Source of the DNA: Devosia sediminis
GTDB taxonomy: Bacteria; Pseudomonadota; Alphaproteobacteria; Rhizobiales; Devosiaceae
Length of the DNA stretch: 64,000 nucleotides
Assembly: GCF_016411825.1 (NCBI RefSeq)
Contig: NZ_JAEKMH010000004.1
Coordinates: 62,001 to 126,000, forward strand
Direction of reading: 5' to 3'
Shown here: in pieces, positions 24,994-33,386 of the stretch
Position numbering within the stretch: position 1 is the first letter of the stretch
Layout: every line of letters starts with the position of its first letter
Notes under the pieces: model-generated
Databases searched by the model: none
The model's input: the letters and a program-made list of their open reading frames with translations, nothing else
Told to the model about the DNA's origin: nothing
Position numbers and translations under genes: made by a program

Positions 24994-25761
24994 ATGGGCC
25001 TGATCGTGGACGTGTTTCCCGCCCGCAGCGACAATTTCGGCTATCTGGTGCATGACGAGGCCACCGGCCGCACTGCGGCCATCGACGCGCCCGAGGCCGG
25101 CCCGATCCGCAATGCCCTCCTCCACCGGGGCTGGACGCTGAGCGACATCTTCATCACCCACCACCATATCGACCACGTGGAAGCGATCGGCGAACTCAAG
25201 GCCGTCTTCGGCGCCCGGGTGGTCGGGCCGCGCGACGAGGCCGACAAGATCGAAGGGCTCGACGAACTGGTGGGCGACGGCGACGTGATCGAGCTGGGCG
25301 ACAGCCGCTTTGCCGTGATCGCCACGCCCGGCCACACGCTGGGGCATGTGGTGTTCTACAACCAGGATGGCGGGCACCTCTTCTCCGCCGATGCGCTGTT
25401 TTCTCTCGGCGTTGGGCGCATGTTCGAGGGCACGCCGGGACCGATGTGGGAGGGGGTCAAGCGCCTGCGCGACCTGCCCGATGCAACTCTGGTCTATTGC
25501 GGCCACGAATACACCCAGAGCAACGCGAAATTCGCGCTCTCCATCGATCCGGATAACGCGGCGCTCAAGGCCCGCGCCGCCGAAGTGGACCGCCTGCGCC
25601 TTGCCGGGCGGCCGACCATTCCCTTCAATCTGGGCGAAGACAAGAAGGCCAATCCGTTTCTCCGCGCCGACGCGCCGGAACTGGCCAGGCATTATGGCCT
25701 CGAGGGCGCCGATCCGACCGAGGTGTTCGCCGCCATCCGCAAGGGCAAGGACAATTTCTGA
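24994..25761 (+). CDS. gloB: Hydroxyacylglutathione hydrolase (glyoxalase II)
   Basis: A 255-residue metallo-beta-lactamase-fold thioesterase that hydrolyses S-lactoylglutathione to lactate and glutathione. The binuclear metal site THHHIDH is near residue 55. Other ligands are in TPGHTLGH and FSADALF, and CGHEYTQSN marks the C-terminal glutathione-binding part. ATG 24994 is preferred over ATG 24988 because GAAGGAG (24981-24987) lies 6 nt before it. With mgsA at 56.1 kb it completes part of methylglyoxal metabolism. It is divergent from the methyltransferase gene and 3 bp from a GNAT gene. Confidence 0.94.
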   Translation: MGLIVDVFPARSDNFGYLVHDEATGRTAAIDAPEAGPIRNALLHRGWTLSDIFITHHHIDHVEAIGELKAVFGARVVGPRDEADKIEGLDELVGDGDVIELGDSRFAVIATPGHTLGHVVFYNQDGGHLFSADALFSLGVGRMFEGTPGPMWEGVKRLRDLPDATLVYCGHEYTQSNAKFALSIDPDNAALKARAAEVDRLRLAGRPTIPFNLGEDKKANPFLRADAPELARHYGLEGADPTEVFAAIRKGKDNF

Positions 25762-25764
25762 GCC

Positions 25765-26304
25765 ATGCCGGACACGCTGACATTCAAACCGGTGACGGAA
25801 AAGACTGTTGGTGATTTCGAGAAGCTGTTCGGGGCGAAAGGCGGCCCGAACTGGTGCTGGTGCATGGCCTTCCGGGCGACGCCCGAGGAAATCCGCAACA
25901 GCAAGAGCCCCGAGCGCAGGAAGCAGATCCTGGCGCGGGTTTCGGGCAAGGTGCCCATCGGCATTCTCGCCTATGAACAAGGCGAGCCGGTTGGTTGGGT
26001 GTCGCTGGCGCCCAAGGACACGTTTCGCAAGCTGGGCGGGGTGGAGGACACGGACAAGGTCTGGTCCATCACCTGCCTCTTCATCCCCCGCGCCCGACGC
26101 GGCCAGGGCATGGCCAACCGGCTCATTGCTGGCGCCATCGCCTATGCGAAAAAGCGCAAGGCACGGCTGCTGGAAGCCTACCCGGTCGATCCGGACTCCC
26201 CCAGCTACCGGCATATGGGCTTTGTCCCCGCCTTCGAGCGGGCCGGCTTTACCGAGACGGGACGGGAAGGCACGCGACGCCACGTCATGCAGCTTTCCCT
26301 GTGA
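25765..26304 (+). CDS. GNAT-family N-acetyltransferase
   Basis: A 179-residue GCN5-related acetyltransferase. The acetyl-CoA-binding motif A is SITCLFIPRARRGQGMANRLI (R-x-x-G-x-G/A), split here as SITCLFIPRA and RRGQGMANRLI. The C-terminal strand YRHMGFVPAFERAGF is typical. The N-terminus contains a Trp/Cys-rich segment (GPNWCWCMAF), found in a subfamily whose substrate is unknown. It starts 3 bp after gloB, probably co-transcribed. Confidence 0.85.
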   Translation: MPDTLTFKPVTEKTVGDFEKLFGAKGGPNWCWCMAFRATPEEIRNSKSPERRKQILARVSGKVPIGILAYEQGEPVGWVSLAPKDTFRKLGGVEDTDKVWSITCLFIPRARRGQGMANRLIAGAIAYAKKRKARLLEAYPVDPDSPSYRHMGFVPAFERAGFTETGREGTRRHVMQLSL

Positions 26305-26332
26305 ACCCACCCGTTCGGGGGATCGATATTCC

Positions 26333-26347
26333 TTAACGAAACGTTAC
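26333..26347. promoter_or_regulatory. CtrA-like site (TTAA-N7-TTAC)
   Basis: TTAA (26333-26336) and TTACCAT (26344-26350) with the 7-bp spacing of the CtrA consensus, one mismatch in the second half. It is 77 bp before the next gene start. Inference only. Confidence 0.3.
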
Positions 26348-26423
26348 CATCTGGCACGGTGATTGCCCCTAAGGGGGTATGAGCCCGCTAGGCCTGTGCC
26401 ATTCCGGCACGGGGCGGCCCGAA

Positions 26424-26696
26424 ATGGTACGGTCGATGTCCGATCCGGTGCAAAGCGAGACAGTTTCCTCCGGCCTGCCGATGGCACTGGGCCTGGCTGC
26501 GCCGCGCCCATCGCTGGCTTTTTCCGCCCCCAACGCCGCCTTTGTCAGCCAGCTCATTGCCGCGCGCGCCCATATGGCGCCGCAGCGCGCCCGCCGCATG
26601 GGCACCGCCGAGGGCGCCGTCGGCGCCTATGGACAGACGGCGCGGCTGACGCAGCGGCGCATGCCGCAGGGCTATCGCAAGACGGTCGTGGCGTAG
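26424..26696 (+). CDS. Small conserved-type hypothetical protein
   Basis: A 90-residue soluble protein, not assigned to a named family. It is Ala/Arg-rich, with FVSQLIAARAHM in the middle and a basic tail RRMPQGYRKTVVA. That tail resembles small alphaproteobacterial proteins I have seen as unannotated neighbours, but I cannot name the family. ATG 26424 has GGGGCGG 6 nt upstream; an in-frame ATG at 26436 is a plausible alternative. A CtrA-like site lies upstream. It is convergent with the membrane-protein gene 10 bp away. Confidence 0.55.
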   Translation: MVRSMSDPVQSETVSSGLPMALGLAAPRPSLAFSAPNAAFVSQLIAARAHMAPQRARRMGTAEGAVGAYGQTARLTQRRMPQGYRKTVVA

Positions 26697-26706
26697 GGAC
26701 CGCGGC

Positions 26707-27144
26707 CTAGTTCATCTCGACATCGCGGCTGGCGCTGGTGATGGAGACGGTAAAGCCCGCCACCACGTCGATCAGGCTCATCACCATGAGCAGGAAGAAG
26801 ACCGAACTGGAGGCGGCGCCCACCAGCAGGAATTCGACGAGAAAGGCAACGAATACCACCATGGAGAGCATGTGCTCGATAATCGACGAGCGCGCCGAAT
26901 TGGTGGATTTGAGCACTTCCACAAAGAGCAGCAGCACGCCGACGACGAGCAGGAAATCGCCCGCCGTGATTGCCCAGGGCATGCCCGAGGGCATGGGCAG
27001 CGAAAAGAGCCCCGCGGCCCAGTTGACCGGATTGCCGCCGAAAAACACGAAGACCACGATGTTGTAGAGCACGAAGGGCACGGCCAGGAGCGGGAAGATG
27101 AAGCCACCGCGGCGCCGGGTGCGCGCGGAAGTATGAGGGATCAT
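26707..27144 (-). CDS. Four-helix membrane protein of unknown function
   Basis: A 145-residue inner-membrane protein with four hydrophobic helices: about residues 14-34 (FPLLAVPFVLYNIVVFVFF), 53-74, 85-105 and 109-130. The N-terminus is short and basic (TRRRGG). I recognise no domain. ATG 27144 is preferred; a GTG at 27159 would add five residues (VTETV). It is divergent from the VOC-protein gene, with about 150 bp between. Confidence 0.6.
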   Translation of the reverse strand: MIPHTSARTRRRGGFIFPLLAVPFVLYNIVVFVFFGGNPVNWAAGLFSLPMPSGMPWAITAGDFLLVVGVLLLFVEVLKSTNSARSSIIEHMLSMVVFVAFLVEFLLVGAASSSVFFLLMVMSLIDVVAGFTVSITSASRDVEMN

Positions 27145-27297
27145 CACGGTTTCGGTCACGGCGCGGCCTCCAGGATTTTGGCCACCATGCCAGAGCTTGC
27201 GCAGACGCGAAAGGGCATGTCGAAGCGGCGCATGCTGGACCGTCGCTACCGTGCAGGCCATGCTAGGGCCGGCACATCGATCGAGGAGAACGACATC

Positions 27298-27777
27298 ATG
27301 GCCCAGGCCAAGAACACCATCTGCATCTGGTACGACAAGGACGCCGAGGCGGCGGCCAATTTCTATGCCGCGACCTTTCCCGACACCAAGGTGACCAGCG
27401 TGCACCGCGCGCCGAGCGACAATCCATCGGGCAAGCAAGGCGAGGTGCTGACGGTGGAATTCACCATCATGGGCATCCCCTGCATTGGCCTCAATGGCGG
27501 CCCGGCCTTCAAGCATTCCGAGGCCTTCTCGATGCAGATCGCCACCGACGACCAGGCCGAAACGGACCGCTATTGGAACGCCATTGTCGGCAATGGCGGC
27601 GAAGAGAGCATGTGCGGCTGGTGCAAGGACAAGTGGGGCCTCTCCTGGCAGATCACGCCGCGCGCCCTCAGCGCCGCCATGGCCATGGGCGGCGACGCCG
27701 GCAAGCGCGCCTTCGAAGCGATGATGACGATGAAGAAGATCGACATCGCCAGGATCGAGGCGGCGGCCAAAGGTTAG
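27298..27777 (+). CDS. VOC/PhnB-like (3-demethylubiquinone methyltransferase-like) protein
   Basis: A 159-residue vicinal-oxygen-chelate fold protein of the PhnB-like '3-demethylubiquinone-9 3-methyltransferase' family, whose name is historical and activity unproven. The pattern WYDKDAEAAANFYAATF near the start, FTIMGIPCIGLNGGP in the middle, and CGWCKDKWGLSWQITPRAL are highly characteristic. GAGGAG lies upstream of ATG 27298. It is monocistronic and convergent with fumC. Confidence 0.87.
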   Translation: MAQAKNTICIWYDKDAEAAANFYAATFPDTKVTSVHRAPSDNPSGKQGEVLTVEFTIMGIPCIGLNGGPAFKHSEAFSMQIATDDQAETDRYWNAIVGNGGEESMCGWCKDKWGLSWQITPRALSAAMAMGGDAGKRAFEAMMTMKKIDIARIEAAAKG

Positions 27778-27789
27778 CGGCTAGCCCAA

Positions 27790-27822
27790 GCCAACCTCCC
27801 CCTTAACGAGGGGAGGCTGGAG
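27790..27822. repeat. Short G/C-arm hairpin between convergent genes
   Basis: CCTCCCC-N8-GGGGAGG forms a hairpin in the 54-bp gap between convergent VOC and fumC genes. It may be a reduced family A copy or act as a terminator for either gene; it lacks a T-run. Confidence 0.5.
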
Positions 27823-27831
27823 CCTTTCGTC

Positions 27832-29235
27832 TCAGAGCTTCTTGAGCTTGAGCGGGCCGACCATCTGCTCAGGCTTCACCTCGGCGTCGAATTCTTCTGC
27901 GGTGAGCAGGCCCAGGTCGATCGCGGTTTCCTTGAGGGTGGAGCCGTTCTTGTGCGCGGTCTTGGCGATCTTGGCAGCGTTGTCGTAACCGATCTTGCGG
28001 TTGAGCGCGGTGACCAGCATCAGCGACTGGTCGACGAGCTGCTTGATGCGCTTGTGGTCGGGCTCGATGCCCACGGCGCAATTGTCGTTGAACGACTTGG
28101 CCGCATCGGCGAGGAGCCGCACGGTCTGCAGGAAATTGTAGGCGATGACGGGCTTAAAGACGTTGAGCTCGAAATTGCCCTGTGACGCGGCAAAACCGAT
28201 AGCGGCGTCATTGCCCATGACCTGGGCGACTACCATGGTCATGGCCTCGGACTGGGTCGGATTGACCTTGCCCGGCATGATCGAGGAGCCCGGCTCGTTT
28301 TCCGGAATGGTGATTTCCCCGAGGCCCGAACGCGGGCCGGAAGCCAGCCAGCGCACGTCATTGGCGATCTTCATGAAGGCGACGGCGAGCTGCTTCAGCG
28401 CGCCCGACGTGCCCACAAAGGCGTCGTGCCCGGCAAGAAGCGCGAACTTGTTGGGGCCGGTGACGAAATCGCGGCCGGTCAGGGTGGCGATTTCCTTGGC
28501 AACGGCCACGGCATAGTCAGGATGGGCATTGAGGCCCGTGCCGACGGCGGTGCCGCCCAGAGCCAGTTCCTTCAATTGCGGCATCGTCGCCTTGATGGCG
28601 GCCATGGCATAGTCGATCTGCGCCACCCAGCCGGAAATTTCCTGCCCGAGGGTCAGGGGCGTCGCGTCCTGAAGATGGGTGCGGCCGATCTTGACCACGT
28701 CCATGAACGCCTCGGACTTGGCGTTGAGCGTGTTGCGCAGCAACTCGACGCGTTCGTAGAGATAGCCCTCCACCGCCTCGACCGCCGCGATATGCATGGC
28801 GGTGGGGTAGGTGTCGTTGGACGACTGGCTCATATTGACGTGGTCATTGGGATGGACGGGCTTTTTCGTGCCCATCACTCCACCGGCCATTTCGATGGCG
28901 CGGTTGGAAATGACCTCGTTGACATTCATGTTGGACTGGGTGCCCGAGCCGGTCTGCCAGACCACCAGCGGGAAATGGTCGCTGAGCTGGCCGGAAATCA
29001 CCTCGTCGGCGGCAGCGACCACGAGGTCGCGGGTGGCTTCGTCCATGAGGCCGAGCTTGTGATTGGCCAGTGCTGCGGCTTTCTTGAGGATGCCGAAGGC
29101 GGTGATGATCTCGGTGGGCATCTTCTCCCCGCCGATATCGAAATTCATGAGGCTGCGGGCGGTCTGCGCGCCATAGTATTTATCGTTCGGAACCTCGATC
29201 TGGCCCATGGTGTCCGATTCGACGCGCGTGCTCAT
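27832..29235 (-). CDS. fumC: Class II fumarate hydratase
   Basis: A 467-residue iron-independent fumarase of the TCA cycle, interconverting fumarate and malate. The superfamily signature [16 protein letters not shown] with the catalytic Ser lies near residue 320. [14 protein letters not shown] (about residues 96-109) and [10 protein letters not shown] (catalytic His) are also present. Full length. Upstream, toward rpmF, lies a strong terminator, so fumC has its own promoter in the short 29236-29280 spacer or reads through. Confidence 0.96.
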   Translation of the reverse strand: MSTRVESDTMGQIEVPNDKYYGAQTARSLMNFDIGGEKMPTEIITAFGILKKAAALANHKLGLMDEATRDLVVAAADEVISGQLSDHFPLVVWQTGSGTQSNMNVNEVISNRAIEMAGGVMGTKKPVHPNDHVNMSQSSNDTYPTAMHIAAVEAVEGYLYERVELLRNTLNAKSEAFMDVVKIGRTHLQDATPLTLGQEISGWVAQIDYAMAAIKATMPQLKELALGGTAVGTGLNAHPDYAVAVAKEIATLTGRDFVTGPNKFALLAGHDAFVGTSGALKQLAVAFMKIANDVRWLASGPRSGLGEITIPENEPGSSIMPGKVNPTQSEAMTMVVAQVMGNDAAIGFAASQGNFELNVFKPVIAYNFLQTVRLLADAAKSFNDNCAVGIEPDHKRIKQLVDQSLMLVTALNRKIGYDNAAKIAKTAHKNGSTLKETAIDLGLLTAEEFDAEVKPEQMVGPLKLKKL

Positions 29236-29276
29236 CTAGCCTCTGCTCCGGTTTGGCCGCCCTTGCTGGCGGCAGG

Positions 29277-29313
29277 AAAAACAAAACGGCCGACCCTTGT
29301 GGGGGCCGGCCGT
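29277..29313 (-). terminator. Rho-independent terminator of rpmF
   Basis: On the minus strand, ACGGCCGGCCC and GGGTCGGCCGT pair with one bulge and are followed by TTTTGTTTTT. It lies 45 bp after the rpmF stop. Confidence 0.82.
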
Positions 29314-29357
29314 CGAAATATCAGAAAAAGCGCATCAGCGCCCGCTCGCCTTTCGGC

Positions 29358-29537
29358 TTAGTTCTTTGCCGCGAGGATCTGGCGACCGCGATACATGCCG
29401 GTCTTGAGATCAACGTGATGCGGACGGCGCAGCTCACCCGAATCCTTGTCTTCGACATAGGTCGGGTTGGCAATCGCGTCGGCCGAGCGACGGAAACCGC
29501 GCTTCATCGGCGAGGTCTTGCGTTTTGGCACTGCCAT
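29358..29537 (-). CDS. rpmF: 50S ribosomal protein L32
   Basis: A 59-residue ribosomal protein with the canonical start [18 protein letters not shown] and the alphaproteobacterial pattern [18 protein letters not shown]. It lacks the zinc-binding Cys pairs, as usual in alphaproteobacterial L32. Start ATG 29537 is fixed by the family. A strong terminator follows. Confidence 0.96.
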   Translation of the reverse strand: MAVPKRKTSPMKRGFRRSADAIANPTYVEDKDSGELRRPHHVDLKTGMYRGRQILAAKN

Positions 29538-29655
29538 GGTCGGTACTCCGAAATTCAAAATCGTTGTGCCGCCAAAAGCGGCCAGAGACGGTCTCTCTGC
29601 AGGATTGGTGGGGTCTATAGAGCAGAACGAAAGGATTGGCTAGGGGATTCTTGCC

Positions 29656-30051
29656 CTAGCCACGATCGATATCGGTGTGCATGAAGTCATTGCCCTTGAA
29701 CAGCAGTGGCACGCCATGAATGCGGGCACAGGCATAGGCAAAGCAGTCGCCCATATTGAGATCGGCCTTGTGCCGGCCCTTGCCGTATTGTGCAAAAGCC
29801 GCAATGGCCGCGCGGCCGATGGTGGAGGAAATTTCGACCACCTCCACCCGTGCCTCCTCGATGAAGACATCGACCAGGGCCTGCGCTTCCTCCACGCTAC
29901 AATCGCGTTTCCGCGCCAAACCCGCGACTGTTTCGTAAAGGGCCAGAGGCGACATCAGCGCCCGCTGTGCCCGCTCGAGCTTCTGCACCAGACTATTGGC
30001 GTCATCCTCACCGCCGAGAATGGCAATGACGGCCGAGGCATCGACAAACAT
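29656..30051 (-). CDS. vapC: VapC-family PIN-domain toxin
   Basis: A 131-residue PIN-domain ribonuclease, the toxin of a VapBC type II module. The acidic active-site residues are D in FVDASAVIAI (residue 4), E in YETVAGLA (about 40), D in NMGDCFAYA (about 99) and D in FKGNDFMH (about 117). All are present, so it should be active; VapC toxins usually cut tRNA or rRNA. ATG 30051 shares one base with the vapB stop, so the two are coupled. A GTG just upstream could also initiate. Confidence 0.92.
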   Translation of the reverse strand: MFVDASAVIAILGGEDDANSLVQKLERAQRALMSPLALYETVAGLARKRDCSVEEAQALVDVFIEEARVEVVEISSTIGRAAIAAFAQYGKGRHKADLNMGDCFAYACARIHGVPLLFKGNDFMHTDIDRG

Positions 30052-30290
30052 CACTCGTCGCCCGAAAGCGCGTCAAAAAACGCCTTGTCGGCCTCCGCAC
30101 CCGTCTTGGGAAAAGCCCGGTAGCGGCCGACAAGGGGCGCGAGCCGTTCCGCCAGCGGCACCCTTTCGCGCTGGCGTTCATATTCCGCCTCCACCGCGTG
30201 CCGGATCGCCTCGGTCAGGCTCTGGTTCTTGAGACGGGCCAGCCTGCGCACCGCAGCATCAGTCGTCTCGTCCCGGATGTAAAATGCCAT
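30051..30290 (-). CDS. vapB: VapB-family antitoxin
   Basis: A 79-residue antitoxin of the Rv0623/PSK-type family. The N-terminus MAFYIRDETTDAAVRRLARL is a ribbon-helix-helix-like DNA-binding region. EAIRHAVEAEYERQRERVPL follows, and the C-terminal half (about residues 45-79) should thread into VapC. It directly precedes vapC, the normal order, and paired GTATATAC palindromes lie at its start codon, consistent with autorepression. Confidence 0.9.
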   Translation of the reverse strand: MAFYIRDETTDAAVRRLARLKNQSLTEAIRHAVEAEYERQRERVPLAERLAPLVGRYRAFPKTGAEADKAFFDALSGDE

Positions 30291-30320
30291 GTATATACTC
30301 CCGTTCCGGATTGTATATAC
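30291..30320. promoter_or_regulatory. Paired palindromic operator of vapBC
   Basis: Two identical 8-bp palindromes, GTATATAC, at 30291-30298 and 30313-30320, 22 bp apart (two helical turns), lie immediately upstream of the vapB ATG. This fits binding of a VapB-VapC complex for autoregulation. Inference from symmetry and position. Confidence 0.6.
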
Positions 30321-30347
30321 AACCAGACAGTGCCGCCTGCAAGGTCA

Positions 30348-31058
30348 TCAGAGCGCCAGCCGGCCATTGGCCCCCACGCAAGCAGCCCGATCGACATATC
30401 GGCGCGCCCGCTCCTCGACAATGCCGGCCACCCGCAGGAGGCCCACATTGGGGCGCGCCGGATCGCGCAGGATGGGATTGGGCAGAGTGACGGCCAGGAG
30501 GCTCGCCGTCTGCCAGTCGAGGTTCTGCGGTTCGCGCCCGAAGGCGCGCAGCGCCCCCGCCGCGGCACCGAATTCGCCCTCCGGTCCCCATTCGGCGATG
30601 TTGAGATAGATTTCCATGATCCGCTTCTTGGGCAGCACCAGGTCGATATAGACCGCCAGCGGCACTTCCAGCGCCTTCCTCAGCGCGCTTTGGTGGTTCC
30701 AAAGGAAGAGATTGCGCGCCACCTGCATGGTGAGCGTCGAGGCGCCCCTCGCTTCCCGTCCGGCAAGGTAGTTTTGGACCTCGTCCTTGAGCGCCGCGAC
30801 ATCGACGCCCCAATGGCGGCAGAATTGTCCGTCCTCGGAGAGAATGATGGCGGCCTTCAGGCGATCGGAAATATCATCGATATCCCGCCAGTGCCGCGTA
30901 ACAGGCTGCCCGGTGGCGAGGCGCGTGAGCATCGGCACGGAGACCGGCTGCACCACGAGATAAAGCGGCGTCAGCAGCAGCGGAATGGCCACCAGCACGG
31001 CCAGCATGCCGAGCGGAATGCGGAGGATCCGCCAGAGGGTTTTCTTGCGCCGGGGCAT
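30348..31058 (-). CDS. mtgA: Monofunctional biosynthetic peptidoglycan transglycosylase
   Basis: A 236-residue GT51 glycosyltransferase that polymerises lipid II into glycan strands. One N-terminal membrane anchor spans about residues 12-34. The catalytic Glu is in LSEDGQFCRHWGVD (about residues 71-84). The second catalytic segment GASTLTMQVARNLFLW (about 106-121) and the PKKRIMEIYLNIAEWG motif are intact. There is no transpeptidase domain, as expected for MtgA. Confidence 0.93.
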   Translation of the reverse strand: MPRRKKTLWRILRIPLGMLAVLVAIPLLLTPLYLVVQPVSVPMLTRLATGQPVTRHWRDIDDISDRLKAAIILSEDGQFCRHWGVDVAALKDEVQNYLAGREARGASTLTMQVARNLFLWNHQSALRKALEVPLAVYIDLVLPKKRIMEIYLNIAEWGPEGEFGAAAGALRAFGREPQNLDWQTASLLAVTLPNPILRDPARPNVGLLRVAGIVEERARRYVDRAACVGANGRLAL

Positions 31059-31093
31059 GGTGCTTTCATGGAGTGGTGTGTGCGGGGAAGCAA

Positions 31094-31222
31094 CCCCTCA
31101 CCCGTCTCGGCCTGCGGCCGATCCACCCTCTCCCGCAAGGGGAGAGGGGGAGCCCGGTGGCCGATCGCACTCGGAATCCACTTCTCCCCTGGCGGGAGAA
31201 GGTGCCCGAAGGGCGGATGAGG
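31094..31222. repeat. Repeat family B, full doublet
   Basis: CCCCTCACCCGTCTCGGCCTGCGGCCGA with a hairpin CTCTCCC-gcaa-GGGGAGAGG, then the mirror arm CTTCTCCC-ctggc-GGGAGAAGG, TGCCCGAAGGGCGGATGAGGGGG. It lies between divergent mtgA and ispA. Confidence 0.8.
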
Positions 31223-31262
31223 GGGTCTTGCCGCCCCCATCCCAAAACGCTAGCACATCCTC

Positions 31263-32165
31263 ATGTACGACTTTTCCGCCGACAGCGCCGATTGCGCCCG
31301 CTCCGTCGAGGCCGGGCTTTCAGACTATCTTTCGGGCGCGCGGCTCTCCGGGCCCGGTCCGGCATCGGACCGCGTGGTCGAAGCCATGCGGCATGGCAGT
31401 CTCGAAGGCGGCAAGCGGCTGCGCCCGCTGCTGGTGCGGCAGGCCGCGGCGATCTTTTCGGTGCCGCGCGACCTCAGCTTGCCGGCCGGCCTGGCCGTCG
31501 AAATGGTGCATTGCTATTCGCTGGTGCACGACGACCTGCCCGCCATGGACGACGATGACATGCGGCGCGGGCGCCCGACCGTGCACAAGGCGTTCGATGA
31601 CGCCACGGCGATCCTCGCTGGTGATGCGCTGCTCACCCACGCCTTCGCCATGCTGGCCGACCCATCCACCCATGCCGATGCCGAAGTGCGCATCCGCCTC
31701 GTCGCCGAACTGGCTGCCGGCAGCGGCGCAGGCGGCATGGTGGGCGGGCAGATGCGCGATATCGAGGGCGAGACGAGTGGCTTTTCCGAAGGCGACATCG
31801 CCGTGATGCAGGCCATGAAGACGGGCGCCCTGATCCGCGCCGCGGTGCGCATGGGCGCCATCCTGGGCGGGGCTGAACCGCGGGCGCTCTCCGCCCTCAC
31901 CGCCTATGCCGAGGCGGCCGGTCGTGCCTTTCAACTGGCCGACGATATTCTCGACGTCACCGCCACTGCCGAAGCCATGGGCAAGGCCACCGGCAAGGAC
32001 GCCGCCCTGGGCAAGCAGACGGTGGTGGCCCGGCTAGGCGTCGATGGCGCCCGCAAGATGCTCGATGCAACTGTCAACGAGGCCCTGCTGGCGCTGCGCA
32101 CCTTTGGGCCCAAGGCCGATGGGTTACGCGCCACGGCCCGCTATTTCGCAGCCCGGGAGAAATAA
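31263..32165 (+). CDS. ispA: Farnesyl diphosphate synthase (polyprenyl synthetase)
   Basis: A 300-residue trans-prenyltransferase that condenses isopentenyl and dimethylallyl/geranyl diphosphate. The first Asp-rich motif is DDLPAMDDDDMRRG (about residues 88-101), and the second is QLADDILDVT (about 224-233). GGKRLRPLLV (about 45) and GDALLTHAF complete the family pattern. Spacing before the first motif suggests a short-chain (C15) product. It begins right after a repeat doublet and is followed by the MOSC gene 1 bp later. Confidence 0.93.
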   Translation: MYDFSADSADCARSVEAGLSDYLSGARLSGPGPASDRVVEAMRHGSLEGGKRLRPLLVRQAAAIFSVPRDLSLPAGLAVEMVHCYSLVHDDLPAMDDDDMRRGRPTVHKAFDDATAILAGDALLTHAFAMLADPSTHADAEVRIRLVAELAAGSGAGGMVGGQMRDIEGETSGFSEGDIAVMQAMKTGALIRAAVRMGAILGGAEPRALSALTAYAEAAGRAFQLADDILDVTATAEAMGKATGKDAALGKQTVVARLGVDGARKMLDATVNEALLALRTFGPKADGLRATARYFAAREK

Positions 32166-32166
32166 C

Positions 32167-32802
32167 GTGGCACACCTTCTCAGCGTCAATATCGGCCGGG
32201 ACGGCGTCATTCCGGGAACACATACAACGACGGGCATCTACAAGGAGCCCGCAACCGGCCTTGTGGTGATCACCTCCAGCGGCATTCCGGGCGACGTGAT
32301 CGGTGACCGCAAGCTCCATGGCGGAAGCGACCAGGCGATCTACGTGTATTTCCAGGACGATTATGACTGGTGGAGCGGCGAACTGGGCTATGCGCCGCAG
32401 CCCGGTCTCTTCGGCGAGAACCTGACGATCGTGGGAACGGACAGCGCATCGACTGCCATCGGCGATCGCTTCGCGATTGGTGATACGCTGCTGGAAGTCA
32501 CATACCACCGCACGCCCTGCGTCACCTTCGCTGCCAAGATGGGCGATAAATTCTGGGTCAAGCGCTTCCACAGGGCCAATCGGCCCGGCGCCTATTGCAG
32601 GGTGCTGCAACCAGGCACCGTGCAGGCCGGTGAAGAGGTCGTCATCACTCCTTATCCGGGCGAACGCATCACCGTCTCGGACCTCATGGCCTTCGACGTG
32701 ACGAAGGACATTCCGCTCGACTTCATGCGCCGCGCCCTGACTACCCCGATCCGGGAAAAGACGCGGTTCAAGTATGAGACGCGGCTGGCGGATCTATTCT
32801 AG
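32167..32802 (+). CDS. MOSC-domain protein (YiiM-like)
   Basis: A 211-residue MOSC-domain protein. The C-terminal domain of molybdenum-cofactor sulfurases is related and often carries the cofactor for small N-hydroxylated substrates. Motifs visible are DRKLHGGSDQAIYVY (about residues 43-57), GENLTI, and FHRANRPGAYCRVL with a conserved Cys. PCVTFAAKM contains another conserved Cys. The start is GTG, 1 bp after the ispA stop, so it is in the same transcript. Confidence 0.83.
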   Translation: MAHLLSVNIGRDGVIPGTHTTTGIYKEPATGLVVITSSGIPGDVIGDRKLHGGSDQAIYVYFQDDYDWWSGELGYAPQPGLFGENLTIVGTDSASTAIGDRFAIGDTLLEVTYHRTPCVTFAAKMGDKFWVKRFHRANRPGAYCRVLQPGTVQAGEEVVITPYPGERITVSDLMAFDVTKDIPLDFMRRALTTPIREKTRFKYETRLADLF

Positions 32803-32819
32803 CAGAGACCAAATGTTCA

Positions 32820-32894
32820 TCGTCACCACCCGGTTCATCCGGGTGGTCCATACCGCCAGTGACTGGATTGCCCGGACAAGCCGGGCAATGACGA
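32820..32894. repeat. Palindromic repeat doublet, family C
   Basis: GTCACCACCCGG-ttcat-CCGGGTGGT, a spacer, then ATTGCCCGG-acaag-CCGGGCAATGAC. The order of the hairpins is reversed relative to the copy at 5193. It lies between the MOSC and YbaK genes. Confidence 0.8.
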
Positions 32895-32918
32895 CAAGTG
32901 AGAGACTGAAGAAGCACC

Positions 32919-33386
32919 ATGAGCCTCCAATCCGTCCAGACCGATCTCGCTGCCCGCGCGCCGGATCTCACCGTCATGGTCACCGACCAGTCCACTGCCA
33001 CTGTGCAACTGGCGGCCGACGTGCATGGAGTGGAGCCGGGGCAGATCGCCAAGACGCTCTGCATCCGCGTCAAGGACGAGGAGGTGCTGCTGGTGACGCG
33101 CGGCGATGCGCGGCTCGACAACCAGAAGTCGAAATCTGCCTTTGGTGGGCGTCCGCGCATGCTGGGTCCCGAGGATGTGCTACGCCTCACCAGCCACCAG
33201 GTGGGCGGCGTCTGCCCCTTCGGCCTGCCCGCGCCGCTGCCGATCTATCTCGACACGTCGCTGAAGATTTACGACCTCGTCATCCCCGCCGGCGGCGATA
33301 CGCATGCCTCGGTGAAATTGACGGTCGACCGACTGGCGGACCTATGCGGCAACAGATGGGTGGATGCGTGCCAATTGCCCGCATAG
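32919..33386 (+). CDS. YbaK/prolyl-tRNA editing-domain protein
   Basis: A 155-residue aminoacyl-tRNA deacylase-like protein of the YbaK/ProX editing family. The catalytic Lys is in QIAKTLCIR (about residue 47). GDARLDNQKSKSAFG and HQVGGVCPFGL are family marks, and the late segment reads VIPAGGDTHASVKL. It should hydrolyse mischarged (Cys/Ala-tRNA-Pro-type) or related species. Its last 43 bp overlap the start region of the next gene, a methyltransferase, in another frame. Confidence 0.87.
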   Translation: MSLQSVQTDLAARAPDLTVMVTDQSTATVQLAADVHGVEPGQIAKTLCIRVKDEEVLLVTRGDARLDNQKSKSAFGGRPRMLGPEDVLRLTSHQVGGVCPFGLPAPLPIYLDTSLKIYDLVIPAGGDTHASVKLTVDRLADLCGNRWVDACQLPA

